Below are positions 43,434-54,586 of a stretch of DNA of 64,000 bases, one piece after another. The notes beneath the pieces are model-generated. The model did no database searches, had not been told where the DNA came from, and saw only the letters and a list, made by a program, of their open reading frames with translations. The position numbers and the translations under genes were made by a program. The DNA lies in the NCBI GenBank assembly GCA_018806985.1, contig JADANN010000162.1, positions 1,943,501-2,007,500 of the forward strand, in the 5' to 3' direction. This DNA is from Angiostrongylus vasorum (Eukaryota > Nematoda > Chromadorea > Rhabditida > Metastrongylidae). How positions within the stretch are numbered: position 1 is the first letter of the stretch; every line of letters begins with the position of its first letter.

Positions 43434-44879
43434 AAATTTCCGATGAAAATTTTCTGTTGGTGGTTTTGTAAAGATGGAAAGAAAGAAAAAATAATGAATG
43501 TTAAAAACAAACAACGAACTTTATAAGCACCGTCAAAACAACATTAACATTGCTCTCAAAGGACTCATTTGTAGTGCTTAGAAAAAGATTAGAGAGCAGT
43601 AGTGAGGTCTCAAAGCCGAAATTGCAGTAAAACAAGGTCATGGTGAGTGTTTGGTGGCATGCAGCCGGGGTGATTCACCACAGCTTTTTGAATCCGTGCG
43701 AAACGATTACGGCAGAGCAATGTTGTCAACAAATCGACGAATGCACCGTAAACTCTGACAACAACGACCAGCCTTAGTCAACAGAAAACGAACAATCCTT
43801 CTGCACGACAGCGCCCGACCTCCGATCTCACGTTGCGGAACCAGCGCTGTAGAAGATGAACGAGTTGGGTTACGAAACTTTGCGTCGTCCACCATATTAT
43901 ATTCATCAGGTCTCTCGGCTACCACCTATCATTTCTTCAAGCACTTTGACAAATTCCTGCGCGAAAAAGTGCTCCACCAGCACAATGACGTAAAAAATGC
44001 CTTGAACGAATTTGTCGCTTCCAGAGCTCCAGTATTTTATCCCGGAATAAGTGAACTGGTTTTTCATCGGCAAAAATATGTGGGTTCTAATGGTTTTTAT
44101 TGGTTTTGCTTGAAGCAAGTTACGACATTTCAAATAAAATAGTTGAAAACGCTCATTATTTCTGAACAACCATACATTGTTGTCTACTTCAGCTTTCCAT
44201 TACGCGTATCATTTTATCTTTCATTGCATCATCTTGTCAATCGTTCACTACATTTCAACTACTCGCCATTTGTGCAATTTTTCCTCCATCCATCTCCAAT
44301 TTTGCCCCATCACAGGTTCACTTCGAAGATAAAATTGCTATCATCATCGCGAAAACAGAGCAACGACGATACTGTGAGGGGAGCCATATATTTGAGACCA
44401 CACAAGGAGTTCAGTCATTCCCACTCCGTTCAGCTATCTAAAATCTAAAACGCTTTCCATTCCATTCGCTTTCTTGAAGAACTGTTTTCGATTCCAACTG
44501 AGCGTCGTGGCACACATACCCCCAAAGGGTAACTAATAAGTAGCATCATCGAATGCCAAGGTCATAAGATGTTCTGTATTCTATCTTACCATTATTTCTC
44601 AAGCAAGTTGTGGAAGTTGAAGAACTGCTGGCAACGTGAAGACCGGGAAACAAGCCATACCTACTGCATACCTGAACAGCAAAAAGGAGGCCTGGTGGAC
44701 GAGTACACTGGTACACTCATTCAAGGATATGATAATGGCTTCTCTCATTTAACGTCTAGATTCCCAGATGATTATAGAGAATTTAAATGTAATGCTATAA
44801 GTGGGTCCTGTCATTTCATTCGTTTATTGAGCTACCAGGACTAGAGTACTTTATGGTGATGTTTTCGTTGCAATGACGC
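43434..44879. other. Unassigned DNA
   Basis: A plus frame at 44569-44844 contains WQREDRETSHTYCIPEQQKG and a few further protein-like residues, but has no clear splice signals. Nothing else recognised. Confidence 0.35.
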
Positions 44880-45125
44880 CTGCAACACAGCGGTTTGTGG
44901 TGCCTTGAGAAGCATATGGTACTTGGTTCGATACTGTGCCCCCTAGCTAGCAAACATCCTATCCATACGACATCGGGAAATAGGTATTAGATTTCCCTTC
45001 GGGATGAAAGCAAAGACGGCATATCGAAACTTTGCAAGTTATTATGTAGGTGAAATATGCTCACTCTCCATCCGTGCCATTCTTAATGGAGCCTCAATGC
45101 ACGACGTATCACTCAGGGATTTCGC
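44880..45125 (+). repeat. SINE1, strongly diverged
   Basis: Head trace CAGCGGTTTGTGGTGCC and a good B-box-like TTGGTTCGATACTGTGCC (44926). The 3' end keeps AATGGAGCCTCAATGCACGA, then CACTCAGGGATT. Middle blocks are eroded. Confidence 0.5.
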
Positions 45126-45314
45126 AACGTCGCACGCTTTATGCTTTCCAGCGCTAATGAGATGTGTTGTATTAATTGTGACGTTTTAACTGAAATATTT
45201 TTTAGCGTCTGTGTTCTCATTTAACCTTTTACTCTTACCTTTTTCTTTTGCTGACATCATCCATGGTAGTTATTTCAAAACAGCGTTGGATAGATTCTAT
45301 CCAAAATTTTTCAA

Positions 45315-45600
45315 GGCGAGCGCATGTAGCGCAGTGATCGGAGACGCCCTGCAGTGCACTTAGGATCGATCACCGCACCCCCAGGCACACCACGTCCTCC
45401 ATCCTTCAGGGGTCGGCAGTACCAAACTTGTTTGAGATAGCAACACTAGCTCGATACATCGGCACTCTACCGTGACTCGTTGTAAGGTCCAGATATGCAT
45501 GAAATCACCTCCAACGATGCTTAATGAAAGCGGATGCATAACGCATTCCTCAGGGATAGAACAAAGCGAAGAGCTTTATCCTCTATCCTTTTTATTTGTC
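45315..45600 (+). repeat. SINE1, near full length
   Basis: Sense copy with GTAGCGCAGTGATCGGAG (A-box), GGATCGATCACCGCACCC (B-box-like), GGGGTCGGCAGTACCAAACT, GCTCGATACATCGGCA, CCAACGATGCTTAATGAAAG and the tail GAGCTTTATCCTCTATCCTT followed by T-rich DNA. Confidence 0.85.
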
Positions 45601-45904
45601 CTTACTAAAAATTGAAGCGAATTCGTAATTAGGTGGGTTTAGAGCGCACTTTTACATAAGTCTTTCTACTTCATATTTGGTTAACTTTAGACTTCATTCT
45701 CGATGATGTTAATTCGAAGATTCGGCTGGTTGTATAATAGCTTAATAGTGCGTCAACGACAATTCAACGCAACAATATTGTTCGTTACTCGCTGTTTTGC
45801 TCTTTTTATTTTCAACTTTTCAAAAATTGCAGCATCATCTCATAAAATTTAATCCCCCTAAAGAAGCTTAATATTTTCAAGGTTTCCAATACGTTGCATT
45901 TTGC

Positions 45905-46150
45905 TCATTCTGGATATACACATACACATATACACAGACGCATATACACATATATACATAAATACCTATATACGTATACAAATATATACATACACATTTA
46001 TACATACACACACATACACATATGTACGTACATATATACATGTATAGATATGTACGTATATACATTTATATACATACCTATATATTCATACATATATACA
46101 TACATATATATACATATACATCTTTATACATATATACATGTATATAAATA
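45905..46150. repeat. Imperfect TATACA/TACACA microsatellite
   Basis: About 245 bp of alternating TATA, CATA and CACA units with scattered point changes. It keeps frames open on both strands (85 and 62 codons, rich in Tyr/Ile/Thr), which I do not treat as genes. It abuts the tail end of the inverted SINE1 that follows. Confidence 0.85.
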
Positions 46151-46426
46151 AAGAACAAGCTCGGCGTTGATCAATCCCTGAGGGATGCGTCATGCATTCG
46201 ACTTCTTTTAGTATCGCTGGAGCTGATTGAATGCATATCTGACCTTTTCCAATGACTCGCAGTGGCTCTATCGATGTATCGAGCCAATGCTGCTATTCTC
46301 CCAGATAAGTATGATACCAATTTGACGACCCCGGAGGTATGGAAGGTTTGGTGGGTCATTGGCGCAGAGATCGATTCCCACGTGTGTCGCAGTGGTGCCT
46401 CCAACCACTGCGCCACACGCCCCCTG

Positions 46427-46427
<1 letters not shown>
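46151..46427 (-). repeat. SINE1, full length
   Basis: Inverted: CTCGGCGTTGATCAATCCCT, CGATGTATCGAGCC, TGATACCAATTTGACGACCC, GATCGATTCCCACG and AACCACTGCGCCACACGCCC, where the tRNA head starts. It is flanked by microsatellites on both sides. Confidence 0.85.

Positions 46428-46480
<53 letters not shown>
46428..46480. repeat. TA dinucleotide microsatellite
   Basis: About 26 uninterrupted TA units directly adjoining the 5' (head) end of the SINE1 at 46151-46427. Confidence 0.95.
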
Positions 46481-46483
<3 letters not shown>

Positions 46484-47824
46484 ACTATAGATGTAATCCG
46501 TTTCATTTTATCACATTCCAAACCACAAAGTACAAGATGCAATGCGCAATGCTTCTCATGTCAGAAGATCCTGTGATGTTGAACTCTTACGGTTTTCGCG
46601 ATTTGATCAAAAACGAATCATAATCAAATCACTTTATAGAGACTAAATTGCTTCCTATTCCTTGAAGATCCTTTGAAACAACGTGTTGCGCACTCGGTTG
46701 TCGAAAAACAATGTAGTGTTTGAAGAAATTCGAACACTGTTGCAATGCAAGCAAACGAGCGGTGCCTGTTGTATTTCTCTTCAGTTCCCCATCGTCATCT
46801 ACGAAAGTATTCGGGCTTGATTGCAAGTTCAGATCGTGAAGATTCCCTCTTCTTCGTGGATGTCATTGAATTCCTGTCGAGCTAATTCTGTCCATCATCT
46901 TGAGATAACCTTGCTAAACTGGTGCCAGGTTTTCACAATCGCTCCCTTTTGTAAATCAGGGACAGCTCTTTACAGATAACTCTGGCAGCAATGCGCCGAC
47001 CCAAGAAAGATAACGGACTTGGTTTCGGGACGGGGTCAAATAGAGCCCATGCATTCATTGCACGGCATCTCTAAACCCTGCCTGATGCTATAAAAGTACT
47101 TTTTGTTCGAAAATCTCATGTACTGCGCATTTCATGATTGCGCTATGTTCTTGAAATAAAAAATTTGGATAGGTTCGACATATGTTTTGTGGTGAAAGAC
47201 GTCAATTATGCCCTTTACTCGTTTCTTCATTTCTATTTTTGTGTCATTTTGTATTTAAATTTTCTTTAAGTCTAATTAGCGCTGGTCAGAATTCACTGGG
47301 CGAAGGTTTCATTCGTTCTGGAGATTTCTAACTATTCTTAATTCAATAGAAGACGTTTATAAGTTTGAGATTGCTACGACTTCCAGTTACAACTGTTCTT
47401 GTCCAATGCTTGGTGTTGCGCCTTTTCAAGGAAAATACGTGGGTTACTTCAGGATTTCCGCTAACCAGATTCACCAGTGTAAATGAGTTTCTAACGTCTT
47501 CTCAATACTTATGTCTTTTTCACTAGTTTACAGCTCTGTAATCACTATGACATGTGTACTTTGCGAATGCGTTAGCTGCTCAAAGTGTTGTTCCCACATG
47601 AACACCGCGGCAAAAGCTCCCCTCTATTAGCATTGGCTTGGATTTTTTTCTTTTTCCAGGAAGTGCCTCATTTTCCTTCTGGCACTTTTTGCGCTTGATA
47701 GACTGGCACAATTCTCAATATGGCCGCCAATCAATGCTAGTAGATTATTCGCGTCATACTTTCTTTTCTGACTTCTAACATATTGATAGAATAAATCACA
47801 AAACCATAATACAACCACAAGAAA
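46481..47824. other. Unassigned DNA
   Basis: A minus frame at 47627-47836 starts MNLRFLVVVLWFCDLFYQYV (hydrophobic, signal-like) and continues with basic residues for 69 codons. It is not supported by other evidence. No repeat family member recognised. Confidence 0.35.
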
Positions 47825-48140
47825 CCTGAGGTTCAACGGAACCTCAGTACGTAGATCTAGGAACTTGCGATTACCCTTACCGGAAGCTCAAATGCCATCC
47901 ACAACACCAACCAAATGAACTAGACTTGCCTTTCTCTCTGCCATGTTTTTACTCTAACGGTGCTGTAAGTATTCATCTTTCAACGGGAATGGTTTAGGGA
48001 GCACAAATTGGCGTTGCAGTTAAGAGTAATCGCTGGTTCGAAACTCGCCGGAGGTTCTGAGTTTTGTTCATATGTCAGCATACTCATGGTCGATCTTCAC
48101 ATCGCACCTTGCAGTGTAAAAAATAATAGGGAGTAAATAG
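47825..48140. repeat. Composite SINE3/SINE2 repeat, second copy
   Basis: Shares with 34430-34790 the blocks CACAACACCAACCAA, CTTGCCTTTCTCTCTGCC and TTTTTACTCTAACGGTGCT. It then continues into CTGGTTCGAAACTCGCCGG (a clean B-box-like motif), GTTCTGAGTTTTGTTCATAT, GTCAGCAT and the tail TAGGGAGTAAATAG. Confidence 0.6.
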
Positions 48141-48384
48141 AAGTTTAGACACTTATAACAGCTCGTGCGTTGATTTCCTTGTAAACAGAGTAGATTTAAC
48201 TGTTTAACATCGATGTTTTGTCCCCCCCCAATCATTTGTGGAATATCCAAGAGTATTATCTTATGTCTTTTGTTTGAAAAATTCTGAAAAAAGGTGTCTT
48301 CGTGTAAGCTCAACAATATAAATAGATGCTCTGAAAAAATTCTATTTAAAAGTGCTAAGTCATTTCTGACAGGGGTAACCTATA

Positions 48385-48560
48385 ACACGCTCGGCATTGT
48401 TCTACGTCGGGGTAAGTGAATGTTAGATGCATTCGACTTCATTCAGTAGGGTAGAGGTGATTGAATGTCACTTGCAGGTGCATGCCGATACGTTAGGTGA
48501 GCGCTTATCCTTCTAGACAAATTTGGTGTCAATTCTCCAACTCTGAAAGCGTAGAGGCTG
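48385..48560 (-). repeat. SINE1, 3' two-thirds
   Basis: Inverted: CGCTCGGCATTGTTC, TGCATTCGACTTCATTCAG, GGTGATTGAATGTCAC and TCTAGACAAATTTGGTGTCA. The tRNA head is not recognisable beyond 48560. Confidence 0.6.
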
Positions 48561-49204
48561 GGTTGCCACGAGACGTAGAAATGAGTCACAACATTGGCAA
48601 CGACAACGCTGCCCACGATCACTTCCTAGACGTTGAAAGTTACCGAATCATCACTTATTGGAAAATATCCCCAGGAAGTTTCCCGACACCGTCCATTGCC
48701 GTTCAGTGCTGTATTTCAGATGGTTTTGCACTTTTACTAATTCAATTAATGTTTGTGGTGCTAATGAGATGCTCGTTTTTACCGTTTCCCTTCCGTTATT
48801 TTCCCGGAAGCGCATTACATATTACTTTATCGACGTCAGACTCAGGAAAAACGCGAGCAATATGGGGGAGCAAAGGAAATGAGAACTTTAGAGAGATTTA
48901 TAGTTGCCAGAAACTCTCACTTCTTACTGGAAACGATTACTGTAACATCCGACAGGATTGAACCATTGATGTCATCGTTTTACTCAAATACTGAAAAAAC
49001 ATCCATTACAGAGGTATCCTTTTCGTCAAACTTTCTGTGCTGAGTTCATTCTGCAATATTTTATTTCCCACTGTCGTGCTAATTTCCTCTCTACTAAGAA
49101 ATAAACTCAATTAAATTAATACAGAGAATAAATAGAGTTTCGCACAGATCTAATCGCTTCCATTTTTTCATACACTGTCGACTAAACCGCATTGAATGAA
49201 TAAT
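48561..49204. other. Unassigned DNA
   Basis: The 154-codon plus frame at 48497-48961 starts inside the SINE1 copy and has no domain; I consider it accidental. Nothing else seen. Confidence 0.4.
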
Positions 49205-49490
49205 GTTCGACAACATCGAATGCGTATAGCCTGTAGTAAGAGGTGCCTTGCAACATATTTTTTGGTCGGTGGTAGATCTCGTACATTTAGCTAGCCAATT
49301 TCTTCTTTCCTCCATACCTCCCTGATCGGCGATTGGGCACCTGATTGGTCTGCCAGGACAGAAACCACGATCTAGTATTTCATCATAAGTCACTGTATAG
49401 GCAAGTATACATTTATTCAGCTCTAGGATGCTTGACAGCGTCAAGATTCATAATGCATCTCTGAGGAATTGACCAACGTCGAACGCTCCG
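49205..49490 (+). repeat. SINE1, diverged
   Basis: Sense copy: AGCCTGTAGTAAGAGGTGCC (head), TCGGTGGTAGATCTCG, CCATACCTCCCTGATCGGCG, GATTCATAATGCATCTCTGA and ATTGACCAACGTCGAACGCT. The head and B-box regions are more eroded than the tail. Confidence 0.6.
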
Positions 49491-51486
49491 TTGGTTCATT
49501 CACAACCTCAAATAAAGTAGTTTATGGGGTAATGGTGAAGCGGAATTTTACAACGGATTCAGATTTGAATTGATAAACCAATGACGCAATAAAACTGCCA
49601 AAAATAATTTCGGTTTTTTCTCACTTGACGTGCGATATTATGCCGTCGTCATGGGATGCAGGTTTTTCACCGGTATTAAATTCTTATGCACTCCTGACAT
49701 GCTCAGTTAGTCACTGACACGGTATGTAACGTCATGCTTTCCTTTACATGTTTTCATCTTGTGTCTCATTTCATGATGTCAGAAGAGGTTCCTTCAAAAT
49801 CTCACCTGGGATCGCACTCTATGAACTTTGGTGTTTTAAGCTACTCATGGAGGAATGATCTCTTTAAACTCGACATTTCACTCCATGTGCTGGTGTAAGA
49901 GAACCAATTTTCCGCATGGCATGGCTAGCAACTGTTTCATACGCACCACCTTGTCCAGTAGTTGTAGCATTGTTAAACGACACTGCAGCAAGTTCAAATG
50001 GTTCCTAAGTTTTTTATAAAAACCTTTTTTAAAATAATAGCGCGCTTATTTTTCTGGACCATTGATGATTTGGAAATAACCCTAAGTTTACTCGTATTCC
50101 AAGCAAAAAGAGGAATAGCATTCCAATGAAAATCATCAAAAATTTGAAATCTTGTTCCACCGGCTTAGATGATAGACCTTATATTGCCCTATTCGTTTCA
50201 CTGTTTCGACTCTATTGTTTTCATAAGAGCTTGGCTGAGAAACCTCGACTCTGTCAATGGCGTATAGCGCTTCTGTTACATCACTTGTCCAACAAACCCT
50301 TCAAGTTCTCTGAGTTCCATTACTGGCTAGCGCTTTTTACGGAGACCATCAAGGAACGCAGATCTAGTTCCTTCCCTTGAACATCACTTTCTTTTTTGCA
50401 TTTTGTGCTTTTTGTATTTTAATAATCTCGCTCTTTTGCAATATGTTTTTAAAATGATTCTAGTGTAAGATCGCGGTGTTCCTGTAGAATCATTTGTCTT
50501 TGAGGGAGTGGAACTGAGAAGAGATGTTCTCACTGTTCTTTTTATTCACTGCGGCAGTGATGGTTTCACAATTCAAATAACTCAACTTAAAACTGTTCAA
50601 CTCTACAGCCGACATTTCTTATTTGGCCCGTGCTTCGTTTGTCTTACAAGATTCAAATTTTTCCTACTGCTGCCGTATTCAGTGCTTATTAGGTCGCTCG
50701 GGAATTAACGTTAGATTTATTTCTCATGTGTATTTTAGCAGTACTTTTTTTTAATATTACACGCCATCGCAAAGCCCACTTTATACACCTACTCCCCGCA
50801 AAATTAAGCTACAGTATTAACCAAAAATCTCAATAGCCGCGTCACGTATTGCTTAATATCAGAACACAAGGTCGAATTTGAAGAAGATAGGCCACGAAAC
50901 TCTGCCCCCATCCAGCATAGCCCCATACGTCTCATCTACGGACAACCACTTCTTCAAGCATCTCGAGAACTCTTGGGAAATGCTGCAGAAACTAACCCAT
51001 GGCCTAAACTGCTTTCACTACCCTCCCGAAGTCCAGAATTTATGCAAATGGTAGTAATAAGCTTGTTTTCGATGGTGAATATCTCTTAAATGTGCCACGT
51101 TGAAAGTACAGGCTGAAAAACCGACATTAATTTCCGGGATTTTATTTTCCGGATTCTTGTAAAATAAGAGAAAACTAGTTTGACAAGTTTGACAACTGAT
51201 GGATGAGAATGGATTTTTTTGTCTCATTTCGCTCCTCTTTGATGGATCGAAAATGAAATCGAAAACGCATAGCTTTGGGGTCTTCTTCTCAGTTCCTCTT
51301 TAAATACCATTATATTATATTTTATTTTTTATTCTGTGATCTAAATATACTAAATATATATTACATATTGTATTACATATATCATATAATGAATAATATA
51401 TGTACGTTAATATGTACAATAGTCATATAATGTCAACTCAAAAGGACCGATTTTCTGTATACTTCAGCATAAGTAATCGATATATC

Positions 51487-51491
<5 letters not shown>
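49491..51491. other. Unassigned DNA
   Basis: No repeat family member or recognisable exon was found. 51300-51440 is very AT-rich. Confidence 0.4.

Positions 51492-51518
<27 letters not shown>
51492..51518. repeat. TA microsatellite
   Basis: About 13 TA units, 16 bp before the hammerhead palindrome at 51534. Confidence 0.9.
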
Positions 51519-51531
<13 letters not shown>

Positions 51532-51621
51532 GTAATATTCTTACGAACTGCCCTTGTTGAGCTGATACGAAGTTGGTACAAGTTGTCGTCGTTGTCGTCG
51601 TTGTTGTTGTTGCTGTTCGGT

Positions 51622-51657
51622 GGCTGACGTTTCGGCGACTTCACCTTCATCAGAGCC
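51622..51657 (-). ncRNA. Hammerhead ribozyme motif, canonical core
   Basis: Minus strand: GGCT (stem I), CTGATGA, one extra A, stem II GGTGA-AG-TCGCC (5 pairs including one G-U), GAAA, CGTC, AGCC (stem I). This matches the textbook CUGAUGA...GAAA...GUC core. Stem III would be only the self-complementary ACGT, the minimal form reported for PLE hammerheads, which are thought to act as dimers. The extra A after CUGAUGA is the one departure and is shared by nearly all copies here. Confidence 0.7.
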
Positions 51658-51750
51658 GTGCTGGTGCATGTGAGACCACCTGTGTGTTGTTCACGTGGGA
51701 TGACGAGTCATCCCACAGAAGACACGAGTGATCCTACTCGCAACAGTACG

Positions 51751-51785
51751 GGTCTGAAGAAGGCGAAATCGCCGAAACGGCCACC
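51751..51785 (+). ncRNA. Hammerhead-like motif, right arm
   Basis: Plus strand: GGGT, CTGAAGA, A, stem II GGCGA-AA-TCGCC (5 perfect pairs), GAAA, CGGC instead of CGTC, CACC. Stem II and core are intact but the cleavage triplet GTC is changed, so self-cleavage is not expected. Confidence 0.55.
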
Positions 51786-51904
51786 GAACAACAGCAGCAG
51801 CAACAACAACGACAACATATGCGAACCTCGCGTCAGCTCAACAAAAGGACTTCGTAAGAATATATAATAATATATTGATACTAGATATTATTTCTTTTTG
51901 AATT

Positions 51905-52000
51905 ATATGTATATATCAGTAAAACTCCGAAAAATGGAGATTATAGTGGAGCCGGCACAACTAGTGAGGACGGGCCGTCGAAGTATCCAGTATCGAAGCA
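51905..52000 (+). repeat. 3' tail fragment of the RTE-tailed element
   Basis: ACTCCGAAAAATGGAGATTAT, then GGCACAACTAGTGAGGACGG and CGTCGAAGTATCCAGTA, matching the last ~70 bp of the element at 55380 and the RTE-A 3' end. It is 5'-truncated, as expected for products of target-primed reverse transcription. Confidence 0.65.
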
Positions 52001-52035
52001 AGTAGTATACATATATGCATATATATATATATGTA

Positions 52036-52038
<3 letters not shown>

Positions 52039-52077
<39 letters not shown>
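52039..52077. repeat. TA microsatellite
   Basis: About 19 TA units between an RTE-like tail and an inverted SINE2. Confidence 0.9.
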
Positions 52078-52078
<1 letters not shown>

Positions 52079-52084
52079 CTTTCA

Positions 52085-52350
52085 ATCTACCAGTGCCATC
52101 AGCAATCACCCTTCAACGGGATTGATATGGAGAGCACAAATTGGCATTGAACCCAGTATTAAACTGAGGCTATAGTTAAAATCACAGCGTTAACTTTTTA
52201 TTTTCTGCCTACTACAGTTTTTTACGGCAGGGCATTATATGGAATACAGCGATGATGATGCTGTGATATTTGCGAAACTTCGGACCGCAGGTGTCTACGG
52301 TGGGGTATGAACCCTTACATCCCTTCTGGTGGGTAAATTTGTACTGGTCC
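52085..52350 (-). repeat. SINE2 repeat, rearranged
   Basis: 52085-52180 is the inverted head (CAGCAATCACCCTTCAACGG, GGCATTGAACCCAGT, GAGGCTATAGTTAAAATCAC). 52195-52340 is an inverted tail and 3' half (TTCTGCCTACTACAG, TTACGGCAGGGCATTATATG, GGACCGCAGGTGTCTACGG). In an intact inverted copy the 3' half would come first, so this looks like two partial copies end to end. A short SINE1 shard (GTACTGGTCCTGTCTGAGAC) follows at 52338. Confidence 0.65.
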
Positions 52351-53281
52351 TGTCTGAGACGATAGCAGCACTGAATTCAATGCACGTAGAACAGAATCAC
52401 ATGCTTTTATAAACATGTTTTGTTGCTAAACCAATTTTTTTGGATAGAAATCTGGAAAAAAAGTCTTCGTCGCATGCTTCTATTTTGTCAAGTTTTTCGG
52501 TTCGTTGGTGTCCATTGATTTCTTACTTCTTGTCGTTGAGCTTCGGTAAAATCTATCTTGTGCTTGCGATTGAAACGAAAAGTGTTCATGAAAAAAAAAC
52601 AGGACAGACTTCTGGAAAAGAGCCTCCATTTCAATGCAAAGCATTCCGTTGGTGTCGCATTCTGGCGGGTTGCTAAGGCTCCTTTACTCCCGTTCCCACT
52701 GATGTGAATGCGCTGGGCCGACATCCATGTGCTAAAATTCCCTTAGTGTTTCGCTGACATACCTAAATCTGCCATGCAATCTGTCATGCATTCGTCCATC
52801 CATTGATAAATCCTTGAACTAGGTTGGAATTTGCTGCGAGAGAACATTTGCTGCTTTTTTTCCTTTTTCACATTAATGCTCCCAAAGCCAGAAGTGTCAC
52901 GTATCCGCCAATGTTTTGCTCCATCTTTACTATGAACGTCGTTTGTCATTTTTCAATGCACTAAACGTATTTTGGACGATATGTGCCATAGATGGTTAAA
53001 TCATACGGGATAAAAGAAAATTTAGTACTTCAATGTTAAACGAGCGTATCATAGATAATAGTTGAGTTCATGATCGTTATCAATCGTTTTTAAAAACTAT
53101 TGGAATCTACGCATCATCAACTACGAGATGGAAGCGTTCTGGCTCTAAAATTATTAAATTCTGATTTTCTTGAATCTCAAGGGTTGCTTTTGCTCTACTT
53201 TGTATAAAGACGCGTAGTCGGAGCGCTACACGCAGTGGATAGACATTCTGTGCAATACATAACTTGTCCGTTTTTCGCTAC
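52351..53281. other. Unassigned DNA
   Basis: At 53220-53260, GAGCGCTACACGCAGTGGAT resembles an isolated SINE1 head. No gene recognised. Confidence 0.35.
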
Positions 53282-53404
53282 CTCCACGGGCCTATCTTGC
53301 CTCCCATCTCGTCGAGGTCTACGAGCTGCTTTCAGGGTTGTCTTAGAAAAGCGTCCACCGATCCATATAGGTCGTCCATTGCCTGTCGTGTATATGAAGA
53401 AACG
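53282..53404 (-). CDS. Candidate 41-codon exon (strand uncertain), unknown product
   Basis: On the minus strand a CTCTACTACAG acceptor and a GAG-GTAGCG donor enclose exactly 123 bp, phase 0 at both ends. It reads RFFIYTTGNGRPIWIGGRFS then KTTLKAARRPRRDGRQDRPV, without a stop. On the plus strand a TTTCAG acceptor (ends 53334) opens an equally plausible terminal exon (53335-53483) reading VVLEKRPPIHIGRPLPVVYM and SRGIPELHEDTTQPYITFMK before TAA. Only one strand is likely coding. No domain recognised for either. Confidence 0.35.
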
Positions 53405-53483
53405 CTGTAGTAGAGGCATACCAGAATTGCACGAGGACACCACTCAACCATACATAACATTCATGAAGAAAACAAAATCATAA

Positions 53484-54264
53484 GTAGTAGATTACACGTA
53501 AGTCCGAAGACCTTCGTGGACGATTGATTTACAAATCCAATGAATCAACTACCGAGATCCGCCTTGTTATATAAATAAGCAGGTATAAATAAATAAAAAA
53601 AAGGCACAAGCATTTTGGAAGGTGAAGCGATAGAACAAAAGGCATTAAACTGGGCAACCCACGATGATTTCCCTGGAAGCGCCGACACTGCTTGCCGACC
53701 TATGTAGAAATTTCTAACCACCTTCTTTTCCGATTTTCTTAAAACCTTGAATTTTGAACAATTCCCAATCGAAAATGGCATTTTAGAAAAGGATATACGG
53801 TAAAGCAAAGACTTTCTATAACTTTGTCATCCATAAAGTTCCCAAGTACTCTGGTTCTCAAAGCTGTAGTACTCAGCACTCTGGAGTATTCTGAAGAATT
53901 TTGACGAAGCGTGAACTTATTTAACATTTTCTTTGTTTCCGAATTTCGCCGTTTTGGTGGATGTCGATAACCATGACTATTTTCTTCCCTCATGAAGTTT
54001 AATTTTCAAAATGTACAATTTTCTACGAAGAAATATGCCCCTAAGAGAAGAAGACGAAGAAGACATACTTTTTGAAGACGTAGGCAACTTGTGGTTATGT
54101 CTAATTAGCACTCAGGCGAATATACAGCGCCTTCTAAATTTGTGTATACGAAATTAGTCATCGAGACCTTTTCACTAACTCGAGTAACGCCGCTTTACTA
54201 TAGAGCGGATCTGAAACGCCAACGAATCCAACTATGATGCATCGAGAACAATTCAGTCTATCTT
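53484..54264. other. Unassigned DNA
   Basis: No repeat family member recognised; short minus-strand frames at 53545-53993 lack distinguishing features. Confidence 0.4.
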
Positions 54265-54525
54265 GTTACGGAGACGCGTCTAGTGCATAGCTTAGAGATG
54301 CCTTGCAATACACATGTGGTCGTGAGTTAGATCTTGCTCTCCTAGCTCATCAAGCCTTCTATCCTTCAAGGGCGGCAAATTAGTAACAGCCTTGTCTGCG
54401 AGGATACCAGGACTGACTTGATAGATCACTAGCCCGCCACAAGTTATAGTGCAGGCCAGATATGCTCTCAACCACTTCTAGGAATTGATAAACATCGAAT
54501 GTTTTATCCTACATCCTTTTTATCT
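54265..54525 (+). repeat. SINE1, diverged
   Basis: Sense: GTGCATAGCTTAGAGATGCC (head), CACATGTGGTCGTGAG, AAGCCTTCTATCCTTCAAGG, CAAATTAGTAACAGCCTTGT, CTTGATAGATCACTAGCCCG, GTTATAGTGCAGGCCAGATA, then GTTTTATCCTACATCCTTTT. The block with the CGGATGCA motif is missing near 54485. Confidence 0.7.
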
Positions 54526-54586
54526 GGTTATGAACTAAGCTTATTATCCTACTCATTCTCATTTACAAGATTCCATTTGATCAGGT

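Larger units (their letters stand above)
51534..51864. mobile_element. Palindromic hammerhead element (inverted dimer)
   Basis: Inverted termini (AATATTCTTACGAACTG...TTGTTGAGCTGA on the left, TCAGCTCAACAA...GACTTCGTAAGAATAT on the right), then matching GTT/GTC-rich and CAA/CAG/GAC-rich trinucleotide arms, then outward-facing hammerhead motifs. Near the centre lies the perfect palindrome GTGGGATGAC-GA-GTCATCCCAC (51695-51716). The whole element is therefore one ~330 bp imperfect palindrome built of two ~165 bp units head to head. No protein code. It is the clearest of the three short elements of this design. Confidence 0.75.

Noticed and set aside
45894..46623. Open frames of 60-120 codons over TA/TACA repeats and SINE1
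   Set aside because: They are rich in Tyr/Ile/Thr repeats generated by microsatellites and are joined across repeat boundaries.
48497..48961. 154-codon plus frame
   Set aside because: It begins inside a SINE1 copy, has no recognisable domain and no splice signals; composition looks random.
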